The position numbers and the translations under genes are program-made. Source: Drosophila miranda (lineage: Eukaryota; Arthropoda; Insecta; Diptera; Drosophilidae). From it: a stretch of DNA of 64,000 nt. The notes under the pieces were generated by a model, which saw only the letters and a program-made list of their open reading frames with translations, did no database searches and was not told the origin of the DNA. The DNA is taken from assembly GCF_003369915.1 (NCBI RefSeq), contig NC_046675.1, positions 14,074,001 to 14,138,000 on the forward strand, read 5' to 3'. Positions 1 through 11,286 of this stretch are shown piece by piece; position 1 is the stretch's first letter; every line of letters starts with the position of its first letter.

Positions 1-70
1 CTGAAAATGTGAGAAATGGAAAATGAAATATTCAATGGCATGGCTGAGAGATACATTTAAAAGTCACAGG

Positions 71-92
71 CCCCCCCCCCCCCCCCCCCCCC
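71..92. repeat. Poly-C homopolymer
   Basis: An uninterrupted run of about 22 C residues. Such runs are rare in fly DNA and are prone to sequencing and assembly length error. Confidence 0.9.
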
Positions 93-2745
93 TGCCAGCT
101 CTAGTCCCCTGATAGCGATAGCCCCAGGGAGGGTTTGATAGAAAACAAGCAACAATCAACAAAATGCCAGCAATAAAACTGTATAGCAACTAACAATGTA
201 AAAAGGTTGGCGAGGAACTAAGAGGAGCCGAGGGGAGCGCAAGGGAGCGGAAGGGAGTGGAGCGTGCCGAGAGGGTGCAGGAAGCAGCAACGAAAATTGC
301 GAGCTTCCGACGCGACCAGCAATAAAAAGGTGCAAGGTTATTTAGCACAAGCAACACCCAAACAGCAGCCAGGACGGGGGCAAGGACTCCGTGGCGCGTG
401 TTAAACTGCAGCTGGACAAATGGAGGCAGCAACAACAGGAGCAACATCAGATGCAGCAGCACACAGCTGAAAACAACAGCAAAAGGTGTAACCAGCAGCA
501 GGAACATAAAATGTACAAGCGCAAAAATTCACAAACACCAACTCCAGCAGTCCGAAGTTTTGATATCCTTGCCGTATTCGAAGATGAAGCTATGATGATG
601 TTCATGATAATACATTGATCTAAATTTACGGAAATATCTGAGAGTCTAGGCCAGCGGGGGGCCCACAAGCGAATGCTTATAAAAAGAATACAGGAAATTA
701 CATGCCGTGTGCATGACTAGCAAAGATCTCGCGCCCTGGTACAGGAGTCTACTTGTGCGCTTTGTTTGTATTTTGTTATTGGATTCTTCGGACCGAAAGC
801 GATCACTAAATGCAACGACGCACCTTTTTTATTCTCTCGCTTGATGAAGAATAAATCTCATAGCTATGGGATTTAGGACATGGTCTATACATTGGATCAT
901 TGCAATTCTTACTAAACTTGGAAGAGGTTTAAGCCAATTGCAATGGCCTTAAAAATAAATATAGCTTGCGACTGATCTGCATAGCAGCTACATAAGTATT
1001 ATGCCATATATTAAGGCCATATGTTTTTGAACAAACAATTCTTATAGATAAGAACCTTAATTCCTGCCAATAAAAGGCATAAATCTTTCACAACCAACGA
1101 AAGTATGGCAAGACCATGGTACTGATTAGCCAGAGATCCGTTCAGATATCTTCCTTCCTTCAGGGCGATACAAACAGAAGGCCAATTGTGTAACACGCCC
1201 CGACAGGGTACACCAAGTGTTGGCTGCTGTCTGCTCGTTGTTGCTGCCACTGCACTGTTGTTGCTCCCGCTCCTATGGCAGTGGCAGTGGCAGTTGCACC
1301 AATGCTGGCAATTAATATTATTGCGTCCTGTCTGGGAGTTTGCCAGTGTGTGTGTGTAATGAAATTAAGCACAACAAGCGCCAAAACGGAATTCTAAACA
1401 AAATAGCAAAATGTGGAAAACTTTCAGGGTGGCTGGCGTGGGGGTGCGGCTGCGGAAGAATAGGTGTTGCCTGAAGTGTTGGTCCTGGTTTTAGGCTGTG
1501 CGGCATTTCGAGGTATTTTAAGGCTCCAAGGAATTCCTTCCCGAAACAATGCACCCTTCTATGGCTGGCCAAAGCCTTTGGGTGCCACGCATCCATGTCC
1601 TTGCTGCTGCCGCCACTGCCACTGCCACTACTACAGCCCGTGACCAGCTTCGATTTATTTCCCATCGAACCACAAATAACGTAAATTGGCATCATATTTT
1701 AAGCAAATTGCAGTCAAGATTTATGGTAATTGTGCGCCATCGCAGCAGCTACTCAGTTGCTGCAATCGAAAACGAACACCACCCAGTCCAAGGTCCACTC
1801 CCAGTCCCTGCCACAGTCGTTGCCACACCACCCATTCCCTGCTTTCCCCACCCACCGTGGCAGCTACAACAGCAACAACAAAGCCCACAATCGAATCTCT
1901 TGCTGTTGTTGTGGTTATGGGAATACTGTTGCTGCTATTCCTTCAAGTTGCCGGCGAAAAAACCAAATTTGCAATTTATTTTTCCAATTAACCTCGTGAC
2001 TTTTATAAAGCGTGGCATAAATTCTCGCATAAGAAGGCAACGGAGGTACCCAAACATGTAGCCAAGGCCAGGTGGGTGGATCTCGAAACGGCAACTACTT
2101 TGGACATTAGCAAAATAATTTGTTGGCTTCGAATTCGAGAGAATTACTATACCCCATAAAACAGTTTAAGGAAAAACTCGTGGAGTCAGATTTAAATTCT
2201 ATTTTTGATTTATGAAAAAATTCATTTACGAGGGCTAGTGCAAAATATTCATAGAATATCAAATGCAAATAAAAGCTTTGTAATGGAATATGGACTAAAA
2301 TCATCATAACTCTGGCAATGTGCCGATATCTTTCTTGGAATTTTATCGAAATCTGAATCATTTCAGCAGCTCATTTATTAATAAATTAGTTAGTACAACG
2401 ATCGAGGGTCTCGACTATACTATACTTGATACTCAGATGTTTTTCTGTTTCTCTTTTCGTTTCATTTGAATTTTAATACCCATAAAAGAGTATTGTTTTT
2501 GTAGCACACACGAGTACGTACATACATACAATATTTATGGCTCTGCTATTTACGCTATACCATACAAAGAAAAAAATCTCGACTTTGCTCATTAAACATG
2601 AAATTTAAAAAAATTATATTTATTTTTTTTAATTTGGTTTTGATAAATTAAACGGAAATTAATATGGACATTTTTGTGTTTGAAATTGAAACGTAATTGC
2701 CCAAGCAACAGAACGTGAACAGTCGTACAGAATCAGATGAAAACA

Positions 2746-3883
2746 TTTTTTATCCCCGATACTCAAAATGAGTATTGGGGTATATTAGATTTGTGGTAAA
2801 AGTGGATGTGTGTAACGTCCAGAAGGAATCGTTTCCGACCCCATAAAGTATATATATTCTTGATCAGCATCAATAGCCGAGTCGATTGGGCCCTGTCTGT
2901 CTGTTCGTCTGTCCGTCTGTCCGTCTGTCCGTCCGTCCGTCTGTCCGTCCCCTTCAGCGCCTAGTGCTCAAAGACTATAAGAGCTAGAGCAACGATGTTT
3001 TGGATCCAGACTTCTGTGATATGTCACTGCTACAAAAATATTTCAAAACTTCGCCCCGCCCACTTCCGCCCCCACAAAGGACGAAAGGCTGTGGCATCCA
3101 CAATTTTAAAGATATGAGAAAACCAAAAACGTAGAATTGTAGAGAATGCCCATATCTTTAAGACTGCGGAATCTGAATTGGATCGTATCATTATTATAGC
3201 CAGCATCAAGAAAACAATTTCATTTTTTCTCGCCCTGTCTCTCTCTAACACACACGTAGCATAGCCGGCTTTGCTTAGAGTAAAACATTAGCGCCTAGAT
3301 CTCAGAGACTATAAAAGCTAGAGCAACCAAATTTGGTATCCACACTCCTAATATATCGGACCGAGACGAGTTTGTTTCAAAATTTCGCCACACCCCCTTC
3401 CGCCCCCGCAAAGGATGAAAATCTGGGGATATTCACAAATCTCAGAGACTATTAAGGCCAGAGTAACCAAATTTGGTATCCGCACTCCTGTTAGATCTCA
3501 CTTTAAAACGTATATCTCAAAATTTCGCCCCACCCCCTTCCGCCCCCACAAAGGACGAAAATCTGTTGCATCCACAATATTGCACATTCGAGAAAACTAA
3601 AAACGCAGAATCATAGATAATGATCATATCTATCAGATTGCTGAATCTGGATCAGATCAGATCATTTTTATAGCCAAAAGGAACAAATCATTTTGCACTG
3701 GCTACGCAGCCCCCGACGTCACGCTCAGACTGATTTTCTGTCTCTCTCGCACGCACTCTTTGTCGTGTCGTTCAATATTAGAGGCGTCTGCCGGAGGAGA
3801 GCCATACTGACTAAGTATCGGGTATAACTGTAGAGTTGCGGTGTCCGCAGCAACTCACAACGTTCCCCCTCGTTTTCTTCTAC
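2746..3883 (+). mobile_element. DINE-1/ISY-type non-autonomous helentron, copy A
   Basis: Begins with a palindromic start (CGATACTCAAAATGAGTAT), then the block typical of Drosophila DINE-1 elements (TATATATTCTTGATCAGCAT, AATAGCCGAGTCGATTGG), a GTCTGTCCGT microsatellite core, several CGCCCC-rich internal repeats, and a 3' stem-loop (GTTGCGG ... CCGCAGCAAC) before a T-rich flank. No coding capacity. Element 26633-27760 is a near-identical copy in the same orientation. DINE-1/INE-1 elements are abundant helentron-derived repeats in Drosophila; the ISY family in the obscura group is the closest I recall. Family from memory, boundaries approximate. Confidence 0.8.
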
Positions 3884-4008
3884 AAAAAAACTTATTTTCT
3901 ACGGTATAAGCCATTCATTAATGTTCTGTATCAAATATTATATTTTATCTATAACACAGCACGAAAAAAAGTATATTTTTAAAAGAGACCAATTAATACC
4001 ACGATATA

Positions 4009-4346
4009 CACACAGTGGCGAGCACATGTGGATACATGTTTATCACTTTTCACTTTAAACGCCTATAAAATCATTAAAAATGAATCAATGCTTGTGATTT
4101 TTTTTTAAGAGATTCTTTAATTTAGTGAGAACGAAAAAAAACAATAACTTCAATACAAAGAGATCCTTATCCTTGAGAGATTTTATCTTTTTCAAAAAAA
4201 GTCCAGGTATCCAGTTTTGCACGTTTCAAATTATTTTACTTTAATATTGTTCTAAAGGGCCTTAGATTTTACCACATTCCGAATAAGTTTTGGCACTCTC
4301 GACCAAATTTAGTAGGTGCTTGCAAGGTATCATGCGCCACTCCGTG
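4009..4346. mobile_element. Mariner/Tc1-like MITE (degenerate)
   Basis: A 338-bp A/T-rich block bounded by imperfect terminal inverted repeats: CACACAGTGGCGAGCACATG on the left, and CACGGAGTGGCGCATG on the reverse complement of the right end. TA dinucleotides flank both ends, as expected for Tc1/mariner target duplication. No transposase frame remains. The ends could be coincidental, hence moderate confidence. Confidence 0.5.
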
Positions 4347-4757
4347 TATACGAGTAAATTATCACACAAGATTATATTAATATACAAATATATAAAATTA
4401 AGAACTCTCATTTTGTTTAATCGATTGACCAAATAGATGCACCTAATAGATATTGCCTCACAAACAAACTGAAGAATGAATGACAGAGCTGAATGCCTTT
4501 AATAGGCCCATTCTCTAAATGAGGCCAGAATTTCGACTAAATTCCACCTTGAAAAGATTTATCTGGAGAAGTCTAACAGCTATTTGGGTGTTGCACAGAC
4601 CACTGCTCTACTGCCAAAAGCTATAGTTATTAGTTGCTTAAAACCAAGCGCTTTTAAGGGGAAATAAACAGACACAAAAGACGTTTAAAAAAGTCCCTTT
4701 CACCAGCCTGCACAATTGAATCTATGCCTATCACAAAAGAAAAAAGGCAATGCTCAC

Positions 4758-5991
4758 CTGAGCTCCTGTCAGTGTGGCCATATCGAGGATAATGTTGGCC
4801 TCCAGATCCTTGTTGGCAAAGCAAACGCCATCGGCCAGCACCAGGCGGCCCTCGGCGTCCGTGTTGTTGATCTCGACTGTGCGGCCGGAATACAGAGTGT
4901 GAATATCATCGGGACTGCAAAAAACGGAAACAATTAGTTGGATCCAATCCAAAAGGTAGACCGCGGATGGATAAGTACCGCGTGGCGTTTGGTCCCACAG
5001 AGTTTTCGGCCAGGCAGAAGACCGCATGCAGATTGTCTTTGAATCCGCACTTGACCGCCGCGTAGAAGGCACCCAGAATGGCGGCAGCACCGCCGCAGTC
5101 CCGCTTCATGCCCGGCATGGCGGTCTTGCCTTTGATGCTCAGGCCGCCAGTGTCGTAGACGATGCCCTTCCCCACCAGGGCAATGGTCTCCTGGGCGCCA
5201 CTCGGCTCGTGGGAGAGCACAACGAGTGCGGGCGGGACGGCGGCTGCCTTGCCCACACCGTAGATGCCCCCGAAGCCGCGCTGCAGCAGCTCCTCGCCGC
5301 GAATGATCTCCGGCTTCATCGACAGCTCCTGGGCTATCTCATCGATGGCCTGGACAAAGTGATCGACGTTCATCTCGTTGCAGGGCATGTCCACAATGCG
5401 GGCCGCAAGACGGATGCCACGGGCAGTCTCGTTCAGGCACTTGACCTCATCTGCGGTGAGCGGATCACTCTCAATGCCGCCGTCCTTGTCGATCACAACG
5501 AACTCCACGTTGACCACGTTGCGACTGTTGTATCCGTCCCCAGAGCCCCCAGTGGGGGACTTGGCCTGGGCGCCGTTTCCCGTCTTGCAGGAGTACAGCG
5601 GGAAGGCCCGCACCACGGCACAGGCGCTGGCAAAGATGTTCTCGCGCTCGCAGACCAGCACCACGCTCTCCACGCTCACGTTGAGCACATGGTTCTTTAC
5701 GAGACGCGTAATGGCATGGGCGCGCGAGGCGGTATTGTGTCGCGACGCCTTCAATGGGAGAGACGCCACTGTGGCTACATCCAGATACAGCGACACCTTG
5801 TCCGTGGGCGCTGGATGAAGGCGGTCAATGGCATTTAGGAAGGTATACTCGGTCACCCGCGGGCTCAGCTTGCTGGCCAGATCGTCAAACTTCAAGAGAT
5901 TCAGGTGACGCAGCTGTCCGATGATCAGCACCGGGTGCGAGTGCGGATCGCTGGCGCTGAGCGAGGCTTTAATTCTGATGTCCGTGGCCAT
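4758..5991 (-). CDS. grsm: M17 leucyl aminopeptidase, NPEPL1/granny smith type (3' exons missing)
   Basis: A cytosolic metallo-aminopeptidase that removes N-terminal amino acids using two metal ions. Exons 4979-5991 (ATG at 5991) and 4758-4914 are joined across a 64-bp intron, completing an NATR-PDDIHTL junction. About 390 residues are visible against roughly 500-520 for the family; the rest of the catalytic domain lies beyond the left edge. Expected metal and catalytic residues are all present: K275 and D280 in [12 protein letters not shown]287 in SIKGK, D298 in KRDCGG, and D357/E359/R361 in the NTDAEGR signature. The divergent N-terminus (residues 1-190) and VYDTGG motif fit the NPEPL1 branch better than classical LAP or the sperm LAP family. 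It looks functional. The symbol is given by family resemblance to Drosophila granny smith. Confidence 0.85.
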
Positions 5992-7140
5992 CTGTAAGAG
6001 CAGCAGAGTGGGAATGCGTTAAATTCTGTTGGGCTATGCGTAAAGACGTGAGGCGATAAGCCGCACGTTCGTATCTAATCAGAGTTAATCTCTGATTTAC
6101 CACACTGCAAAGTGCCCCACATCGTTATCAGTCGACGACTTTGCCCAGGCAACACACTCAATTGATGCTGTCCACTCATAAATCACTCGCGAATGCCTAT
6201 TGACAGAGATGCGTATTAACAAACTGAAAAAAATGTCGTCACAGGCTATTAGTGTTGTAAACGAACGTGTCCTCTAGCGAATGTCCACAATACAAATATT
6301 CTTACATCCGATGTTCTCTTTGGCAGCTAAATGGTATGGTAATTCCAATCCAATATAGTTCCACACTTTCTATTGCGATTTATTTATTATTTACTATTAT
6401 TTTTTGCGATAGATTGCAGTAGTGCAATGATCTTCTTCCCTAGCTGAATTTGTGACACCCTTCTATATTGTGGGAGCAGCAGACTGTTCACTCTTTGTGG
6501 AGCATACTGTACTTAATGGACAGCACACATTTACGAGTGCATGTACGTACTCTTTTGGAGATTGTTGCTTGAGATTATTGCGAAGAGAGTATCGCCTAAG
6601 AAGCAAGTGACCTTGAACAAGCGTAACGGGACCATCAAGTGGGTCGTTGACCGCTACGCGGGTGGTCCCATCTCGCCGGGCAGTGGGGCGGGAAATTGCA
6701 ACGTTGCTCGACCGCGGTTCTTCTCCACAAGAATATTATCTTGTTTGTCCATTGGGTTGCGTCGCGCTGTTTATGCAAATATTTTGCGGGTTATTTTTAG
6801 CATCGCTTTTGTTCGCCAAAATAAATTTTTGCGCAGCGTCACCAAGCGACTTGGTGCGTTTTCGGCTGTCACTGGGTGGCCATTACTGGCCTGGTGGACT
6901 GATCAATTTCAATCAGAATTTCAACCTCTTTTCGGAATCCGAACCCGTTTCTTACCTGTTTTTAAGCACTCACCTTTCCGATGCGGCTTCTGTGGCTGTA
7001 GAATCTGCGTAGGGCCTGGCCGCTGTGCAGCAAGCGCATTAACGGGAACTTTGGTAGTAGATCGCACGATAATGCTGCCGTGAAATTTTGCACTTGCAGT
7101 GCAATTTGATTCCAAAAATTTTGCTTTAGTTCAAATTGGC
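5992..7140 (-). other. 5' leader and 5' intron region of the aminopeptidase gene
   Basis: Lies between the aminopeptidase ATG and the motif 1/motif 6 cluster at 7150-7240. It probably holds the untranslated first exon and an intron. A plus-strand open frame (6541-7083, 180 codons) has no domain, no promoter of its own and poor codon bias, so I do not call it a gene. Confidence 0.45.
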
Positions 7141-7163
7141 AGTGCACTTCGGTTCGAAATCAG

Positions 7164-7237
7164 TGTGACTGACTCTACGTTATATACCGAAATATACGTC
7201 ACAAATTTCAAAATATACAGTAAAAATACTGACGAAT
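7164..7237 (-). promoter_or_regulatory. Housekeeping core promoter module (motif 1 + motif 6), minus strand
   Basis: Read on the minus strand: CGTCAGTATTTTTACTGTA, then TTTGTGACGTATATTTCGGT, and AGTCACACTG (one mismatch to motif 1, YGGTCACACTR). It closely matches the module upstream of Paip2 at 33808-33905. The position suggests it drives the aminopeptidase gene, with transcription starting near 7.1 kb. Confidence 0.65.
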
Positions 7238-7543
7238 TATGTGTATGGACGCTCCATTTTATTCCTCGTTATTGATATTCGGTTGATTAATACTAGGTAG
7301 CTAGAACCCGCAACTCTGGACTCGTAATTTTATCCGATTGACGAATTACTTTCCTATATGACTGAATAATTTAAAGCCCTCATCTTTATTGAATAGTTAA
7401 TAAAATAAGGTTTAAGCAAAGACGGTCAATAACGATTTCCACTAAATTATTGCCCTTACATGATAACTACGCGCTAACAACAGTTTTCTGCATATTAACT
7501 ACATTTTCATGTAGTTACCAAAAGCGACACCTGAAGGGGAAAT

Positions 7544-7753
7544 GTGTATTTGTCATATAAGCCCCATGGAAGCGCCAGTGTGAAAAACCTCCGTTATCCC
7601 TTTTTAAAAACACTGTTTTTCCTACATTTAAAAAAAATTGGGATTTTTATGGCAAACGATCAGGAATTCGATGCTGATCACGAATTTGTATTCGATGTGG
7701 CCTGGGACATGGCTCTAAGCGGCATTTCTACACGATTTCTACATTGGTGGTGA
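7544..7753 (+). other. Short open frame, doubtful (possible gene fragment)
   Basis: A 69-codon frame. Its last 35 codons, from ATG at 7649, have coding-like composition rich in D, E, F and W (ANDQEFDADHEF, VFDVAWDMAL), unlike the A/T-rich surroundings. I see no splice partner and no family match. It may be a decayed exon or chance. No function is proposed. Confidence 0.2.
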
Positions 7754-7837
7754 GTCCATACTGGAAAATACTAGAAAATACTACTATCGATCGATTGCCA
7801 ACTCGACTGGAAGTATCGATTCGTCAGTATATTTTTT

Positions 7838-7905
7838 AAATGAGACGGTATGTTTCGGTATATTTCTAAGGGGCGTCGGTAAATTTTATCGACAAGAAGC
7901 GTCAC
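7838..7905 (+). promoter_or_regulatory. Motif 6 promoter module for the 7961 gene
   Basis: AAATGAGACGGTATGTTTCG, GGTATATTTCTAAG and CGGTAAATTTTATCGACAAG, followed by GCGTCACAAC. It aligns almost base for base with the PH-gene promoter in the tandem array (AAATGAGACGGTATATTTTG ... GGTATATTTTATCGAAAAG). The upstream ACTATCGATCGATT resembles a DRE. The coding start is about 60-120 bp downstream. Confidence 0.65.
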
Positions 7906-7960
7906 AACAAAATACAAACACAAACGGCGCCGACCTATTTGAAAAAATAAACAAACTAGT

Positions 7961-8800
7961 ATGGCCATGACCGATATGTCAGATCTCTCCGACTACTTTA
8001 TACGCCTCAAGCAAATCTTCAGCAACGAAACACGGTTGCAACGCCGCGAGGCGTCCATCAGCAAACGGAGCTCCAGAGTCCACAAAAATATTCGTGAGTC
8101 CGGGCAAGCGTTCATCGTATTTCAGGCATCAATTGGTGTGCATTCAACGTGTTTTACAGTTAGTGCCAAGGAGGCCATCGAACGGCAGCAGCGCGTTTTT
8201 GGCAAGCTGCGAAAAGTGTTGCTGAACCGCAGCCAGGAAATGGAACGGAGATACACCTTGAGCGAGGCATTGGCGCAGCATCTCGAGGCGACCCGGCAGC
8301 ACAACGCGGACATGGAGGCGAAGCTGTTGCGGCACACGACGGAGGGCAGACAGCGCAGCAACGAGCTGATGGAATGGTTTGTTTCCGGCCTCCAATATTC
8401 GATCCAGAAAATGCTCAATTGCGTTTCCTTTATTTTTTATTTTGTCAGCATGCACACTCTCAAGCAGGCAACGGGGACGTACATCAACCATGAGGCGTTG
8501 CCGGCGCGTCTCAATGGTGTCAGCGTAGTGCGGGCCGACGACGGCGACATCAAGTTGATACCCTTCTCTCTGGACGGGAACGACGCCGACGGCCTGCACA
8601 GGCTGTGGCGGTCTCTCCACACCCGCACTGACAATGCCAGCAAGTGGCGGAAGCTCATTTCGGACGAAGAGGTGGCTGGGGCCAGTCCAGTTACCCCAAG
8701 CGGGAGTGAGAGACCGAAGGCGACGTCAAAGCACAGCAACTTTATGCCGACATCTATAATTGAGATTGATCTCACCTCGCCGACAAATGACGCCTCATGA
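7961..8800 (+). CDS. Orphan coiled-coil protein with two in-frame introns
   Basis: Open from ATG 7961 (GCC ATG ACC follows) to TGA 8800. It is open straight through (279 codons), but two segments look like introns whose lengths are multiples of three: 8094-8159 (GTGAGT donor, TTTTACAG acceptor, 66 nt) and 8377-8448 (GTTTGT donor, pyrimidine-rich TTTTGTCAG acceptor, 72 nt). Splicing removes a spurious hydrophobic stretch (FIFYFVS) and leaves about 233 residues: a basic N-terminus, a helical coiled-coil core from residue 45 (AKEAIERQQRVFGKLRKVLL) and a C-terminus ending IEIDLTSPTNDAS, reminiscent of a SUMO-interacting motif. I recognise no family. It has a motif 6 promoter and an AATAAA at 8861. 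The P450 starts 345 bp downstream. Confidence 0.65.
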   Translation: MAMTDMSDLSDYFIRLKQIFSNETRLQRREASISKRSSRVHKNIRESGQAFIVFQASIGVHSTCFTVSAKEAIERQQRVFGKLRKVLLNRSQEMERRYTLSEALAQHLEATRQHNADMEAKLLRHTTEGRQRSNELMEWFVSGLQYSIQKMLNCVSFIFYFVSMHTLKQATGTYINHEALPARLNGVSVVRADDGDIKLIPFSLDGNDADGLHRLWRSLHTRTDNASKWRKLISDEEVAGASPVTPSGSERPKATSKHSNFMPTSIIEIDLTSPTNDAS

Positions 8801-9144
8801 TTTGACTGCCACTCCAGTGGCATTTTACCGATTAACATTAAATTTGTATAAAGAATAATTAATAAATAATATTTAACTCGTCTTGAGTTAAACACAAATG
8901 AGAACTTCCAAAGTCCTCCACTGACCCACAGATCGATCGACATACATCCAATATTTACACTCGAGGCGATCTATGTACATATTTATATAGAAATAAGCAT
9001 TATTTAATTGCTCCGGCTTGTGCGCGGCTGGCGCTGCGACTACGGCTGTGTGTGTTCGTGTGCGGATTATCAGGCGAGTGGCACCTACAAAAACGCAACG
9101 GCAGAGATTTGACAAGTTCAGTCGGTGTCCAAGCCAGTAGCAGA

Positions 9145-11135
9145 ATGCTCACCGAACTACTCCTGACGATCTGCTCGGCGGCGTTCCTATATCTCTCGTA
9201 CAGATATGCCGTCGGTCGGCCAGTCGGCTTTCCGCCGGGTTAGTCTGGATCCATGGACACCTCCATTGGAGCAGGAGCTAATTCTAAGTTTCTCGCTTCT
9301 CCGTTCTGCGCCCGCAGGTCCGCCGCGAATCCCCTTCTTCGGTAGCTACCTCTTCCTGCTGCTGATCAACTACAAGTACCTGCACAAGGCCGCCCTCGCC
9401 CTGACCAGGTGGTACAAGTCGGACATCATTGGCCTCCACGTTGGAAAGTTTCCCGTGGCCGTGGTCCACAGTGGCGAGGGCGTGCGCGAGGTCCTCAACA
9501 ATCAAGTCTTCGACGGCCGTCCCGGTATCTTCCTCGCGGCCATGCGCGACCCCGGCGACGAAGTTCGCGGTAAGATTGAAATCAATCCTGTTTCTCCCGT
9601 CCCTTTGTGCCCGAATGGGACGCTGATAAAGCCACTTGAAAATATTGGGGTCGATTGATTTTTAATTGCCTTAGGAAACATTCTTATCATCTCTATTTAA
9701 ATGGTTTATTGTGCTGCGAGTTGAAAGTATAAATAACTTACTATTATTTTCTTCCGTGATGCTGTCAATGGAGTGGCCGTGCTATGATATGATATAATAT
9801 GTACATGCATATACTCACGTTTAGCACCAACGGAATCCGATTCCCGTTTAATTTAATTTAATTTAATTCTGCTCGGACAGGAATCTTCTTCCAGGAGGGT
9901 GCGCTCTGGAAGGAGCAGCGACGCTTCATTCTGCGGTACCTGCGAGACTTTGGCTTCGGCCGGCGCTTTGACGAACTGGAGCTGGTCATCAAGGAGCAGA
10001 TCACGGACATGCTGGACATGATCCGAAACGGACCGAAATACCCGCACGAGCACCATCTGGTGAAGCCGGGCGGCTACAGGGTGCAGCTGCCGCTGCTCTT
10101 CAATCCCTTTTCGGTGAACTGTCACTTCCACATTGTGTACAACGAGCGCCAGTCGCGTGAGGACATGGCCGGACTGGTGCGCCTGGTCCAAATGGGAATG
10201 CAGTTCCAGCGCCACGCCGACGACTACGGCAGGCTGCTGAGCATCATGCCATGGATCCGGCACGTCTGGCCCGAGTGGAGTGGCTACAAGAAGCTCAACG
10301 AATCGAACCAGTTCATGCGCCAGTACTTCGCGGAGATCGTGGACCGCCACATCGAGACCTACGAGGAGGGCAGCGAGCGCAACTTCATTGATCTGTACAT
10401 CAGCGAGATGAAGAGCTGCCCCGGATACGGCTTCAACCGGGACCAGTTCATCATGGGCCTCCTCGACTTCTCCATCCCAGCCTTCACCGCTGTCGGCGTA
10501 CAGCTGTCCCTGCTCATCCAGTACCTGATGCTGTACCCCTCGGTAATGGAGCGTATCCAGCAGGAGATCGAAGAGGTCGTGGGCTGCGGCCGCCTGCCCA
10601 CGCTTGAGGATCGGAAGAACATGCACTACACTGAGGCCACCATCCGCGAGAGCATGCGCATCGAGACACTGGTGCCCTCCGATGTGCCGCACAAGGCCCT
10701 GGCCGACACTGAGCTCTTGGGCTATCACATACCCAAGGTAAGTGGCGCAGATCCCGTAACGATAATGCATTGACCATTGCTTTCCCTCTCTCTACGAAGG
10801 ATACCATTGTGGTGCCCAGTCTCTATGCCTATCACTCGGATGCGCGAGTCTGGTCGGATCCGGAGCAGTTCCGTCCCGAGCGCTTCCTGGACGACCAAGG
10901 CGAGCTCTGCCTCCAGCTGGACGTGTCCTTCCCGTTTGGGGCGGGAAAGCGGCTCTGCGCGGGCGAGACCTTCGCACGGAACATGCTCTTCCTCATGACG
11001 GCGGCCATGTGCCAGAACTTCAACTATGTCCTGGCGCCGGGCGACCAACTGCCCGATTTGTCCAAGAACCAGAATGGGCTAATAATCACTCCGCCCGATT
11101 TCTGGGTGCAGCTGGAGAACCGCAGATGTGGGTGA
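9145..11135 (+). CDS. Cyp304a1: Cytochrome P450, CYP304-like
   Basis: An ER-anchored haem monooxygenase. Exons 9145-9238, 9318-9569, 9881-10737 and 10800-11135 join with GT-AG borders into 512 residues, the normal length. The N-terminal anchor is [13 protein letters not shown], followed by the proline hinge [12 protein letters not shown]. The K-helix ExxR is E367-R370 (EATIRESMR), the PERF-type motif is FRPERF, and the haem loop is [13 protein letters not shown] with Cys454 as ligand. The I-helix region (about 310-325, [13 protein letters not shown]) lacks the usual AGx(D/E)T(T/S). Overall wording resembles CYP2-clan insect CYP303/304 proteins; Cyp304a1 is my best match from memory, not tested. 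The frame is intact. Start: the only ATG upstream of the anchor in frame. Confidence 0.85.
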
Positions 11136-11286
11136 TAAAGAATAGCTTTAAGACAGCCCACACTAATTATTTTATAACGAACAATAGGTGTACATGTGGT
11201 TTGATTTGTGATTTGATTTTTGGTTTGATTTGTGGTTAGATTTGTGGTTGGATTTGTGGTAAATATATGTAGGTGAAGAGCACTCT

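Larger units (their letters stand above)
1..4757 (-). other. Probable large intron of the aminopeptidase gene
   Basis: The aminopeptidase exon ends at 4758 in a clean donor (GTGAGC on the minus strand), but no exon encoding the C-terminal part of the M17 domain can be found down to base 1. The simplest reading is that this stretch is one long intron and the last exon(s) lie beyond the left edge. It holds a poly-C tract (71-92), CAG/CAA-rich sequence near 420-500, CTG/CAG-rich sequence at 1200-1950, a helentron and a mariner-like MITE. Several open frames here are composed of low-complexity sequence and are not supported as genes. Confidence 0.55.

Noticed and set aside
391-668. CAG/CAA-rich open frames on both strands
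   Set aside because: Low-complexity Gln-rich translation without promoter, splice partners or domain; lies in a probable intron.
1549-2061. 170-codon frame at 1549-2061
   Set aside because: Composed of CTG/CAA/CCA-rich simple sequence (WQLQQQQQSPQ); overlapping frames are equally open, so no coding signal.
5026-5838. 270-codon plus-strand frame
   Set aside because: Shadow of the aminopeptidase exon, whose minus-strand frame has all the catalytic motifs.
6541-7083. 180-codon frame upstream of the aminopeptidase
   Set aside because: No recognisable domain and it overlaps the inferred leader/intron of the opposite-strand gene.
9853-10770. 305-codon minus-strand frame
   Set aside because: Shadow of P450 exon 3; the GC-rich third positions keep the opposite strand open.
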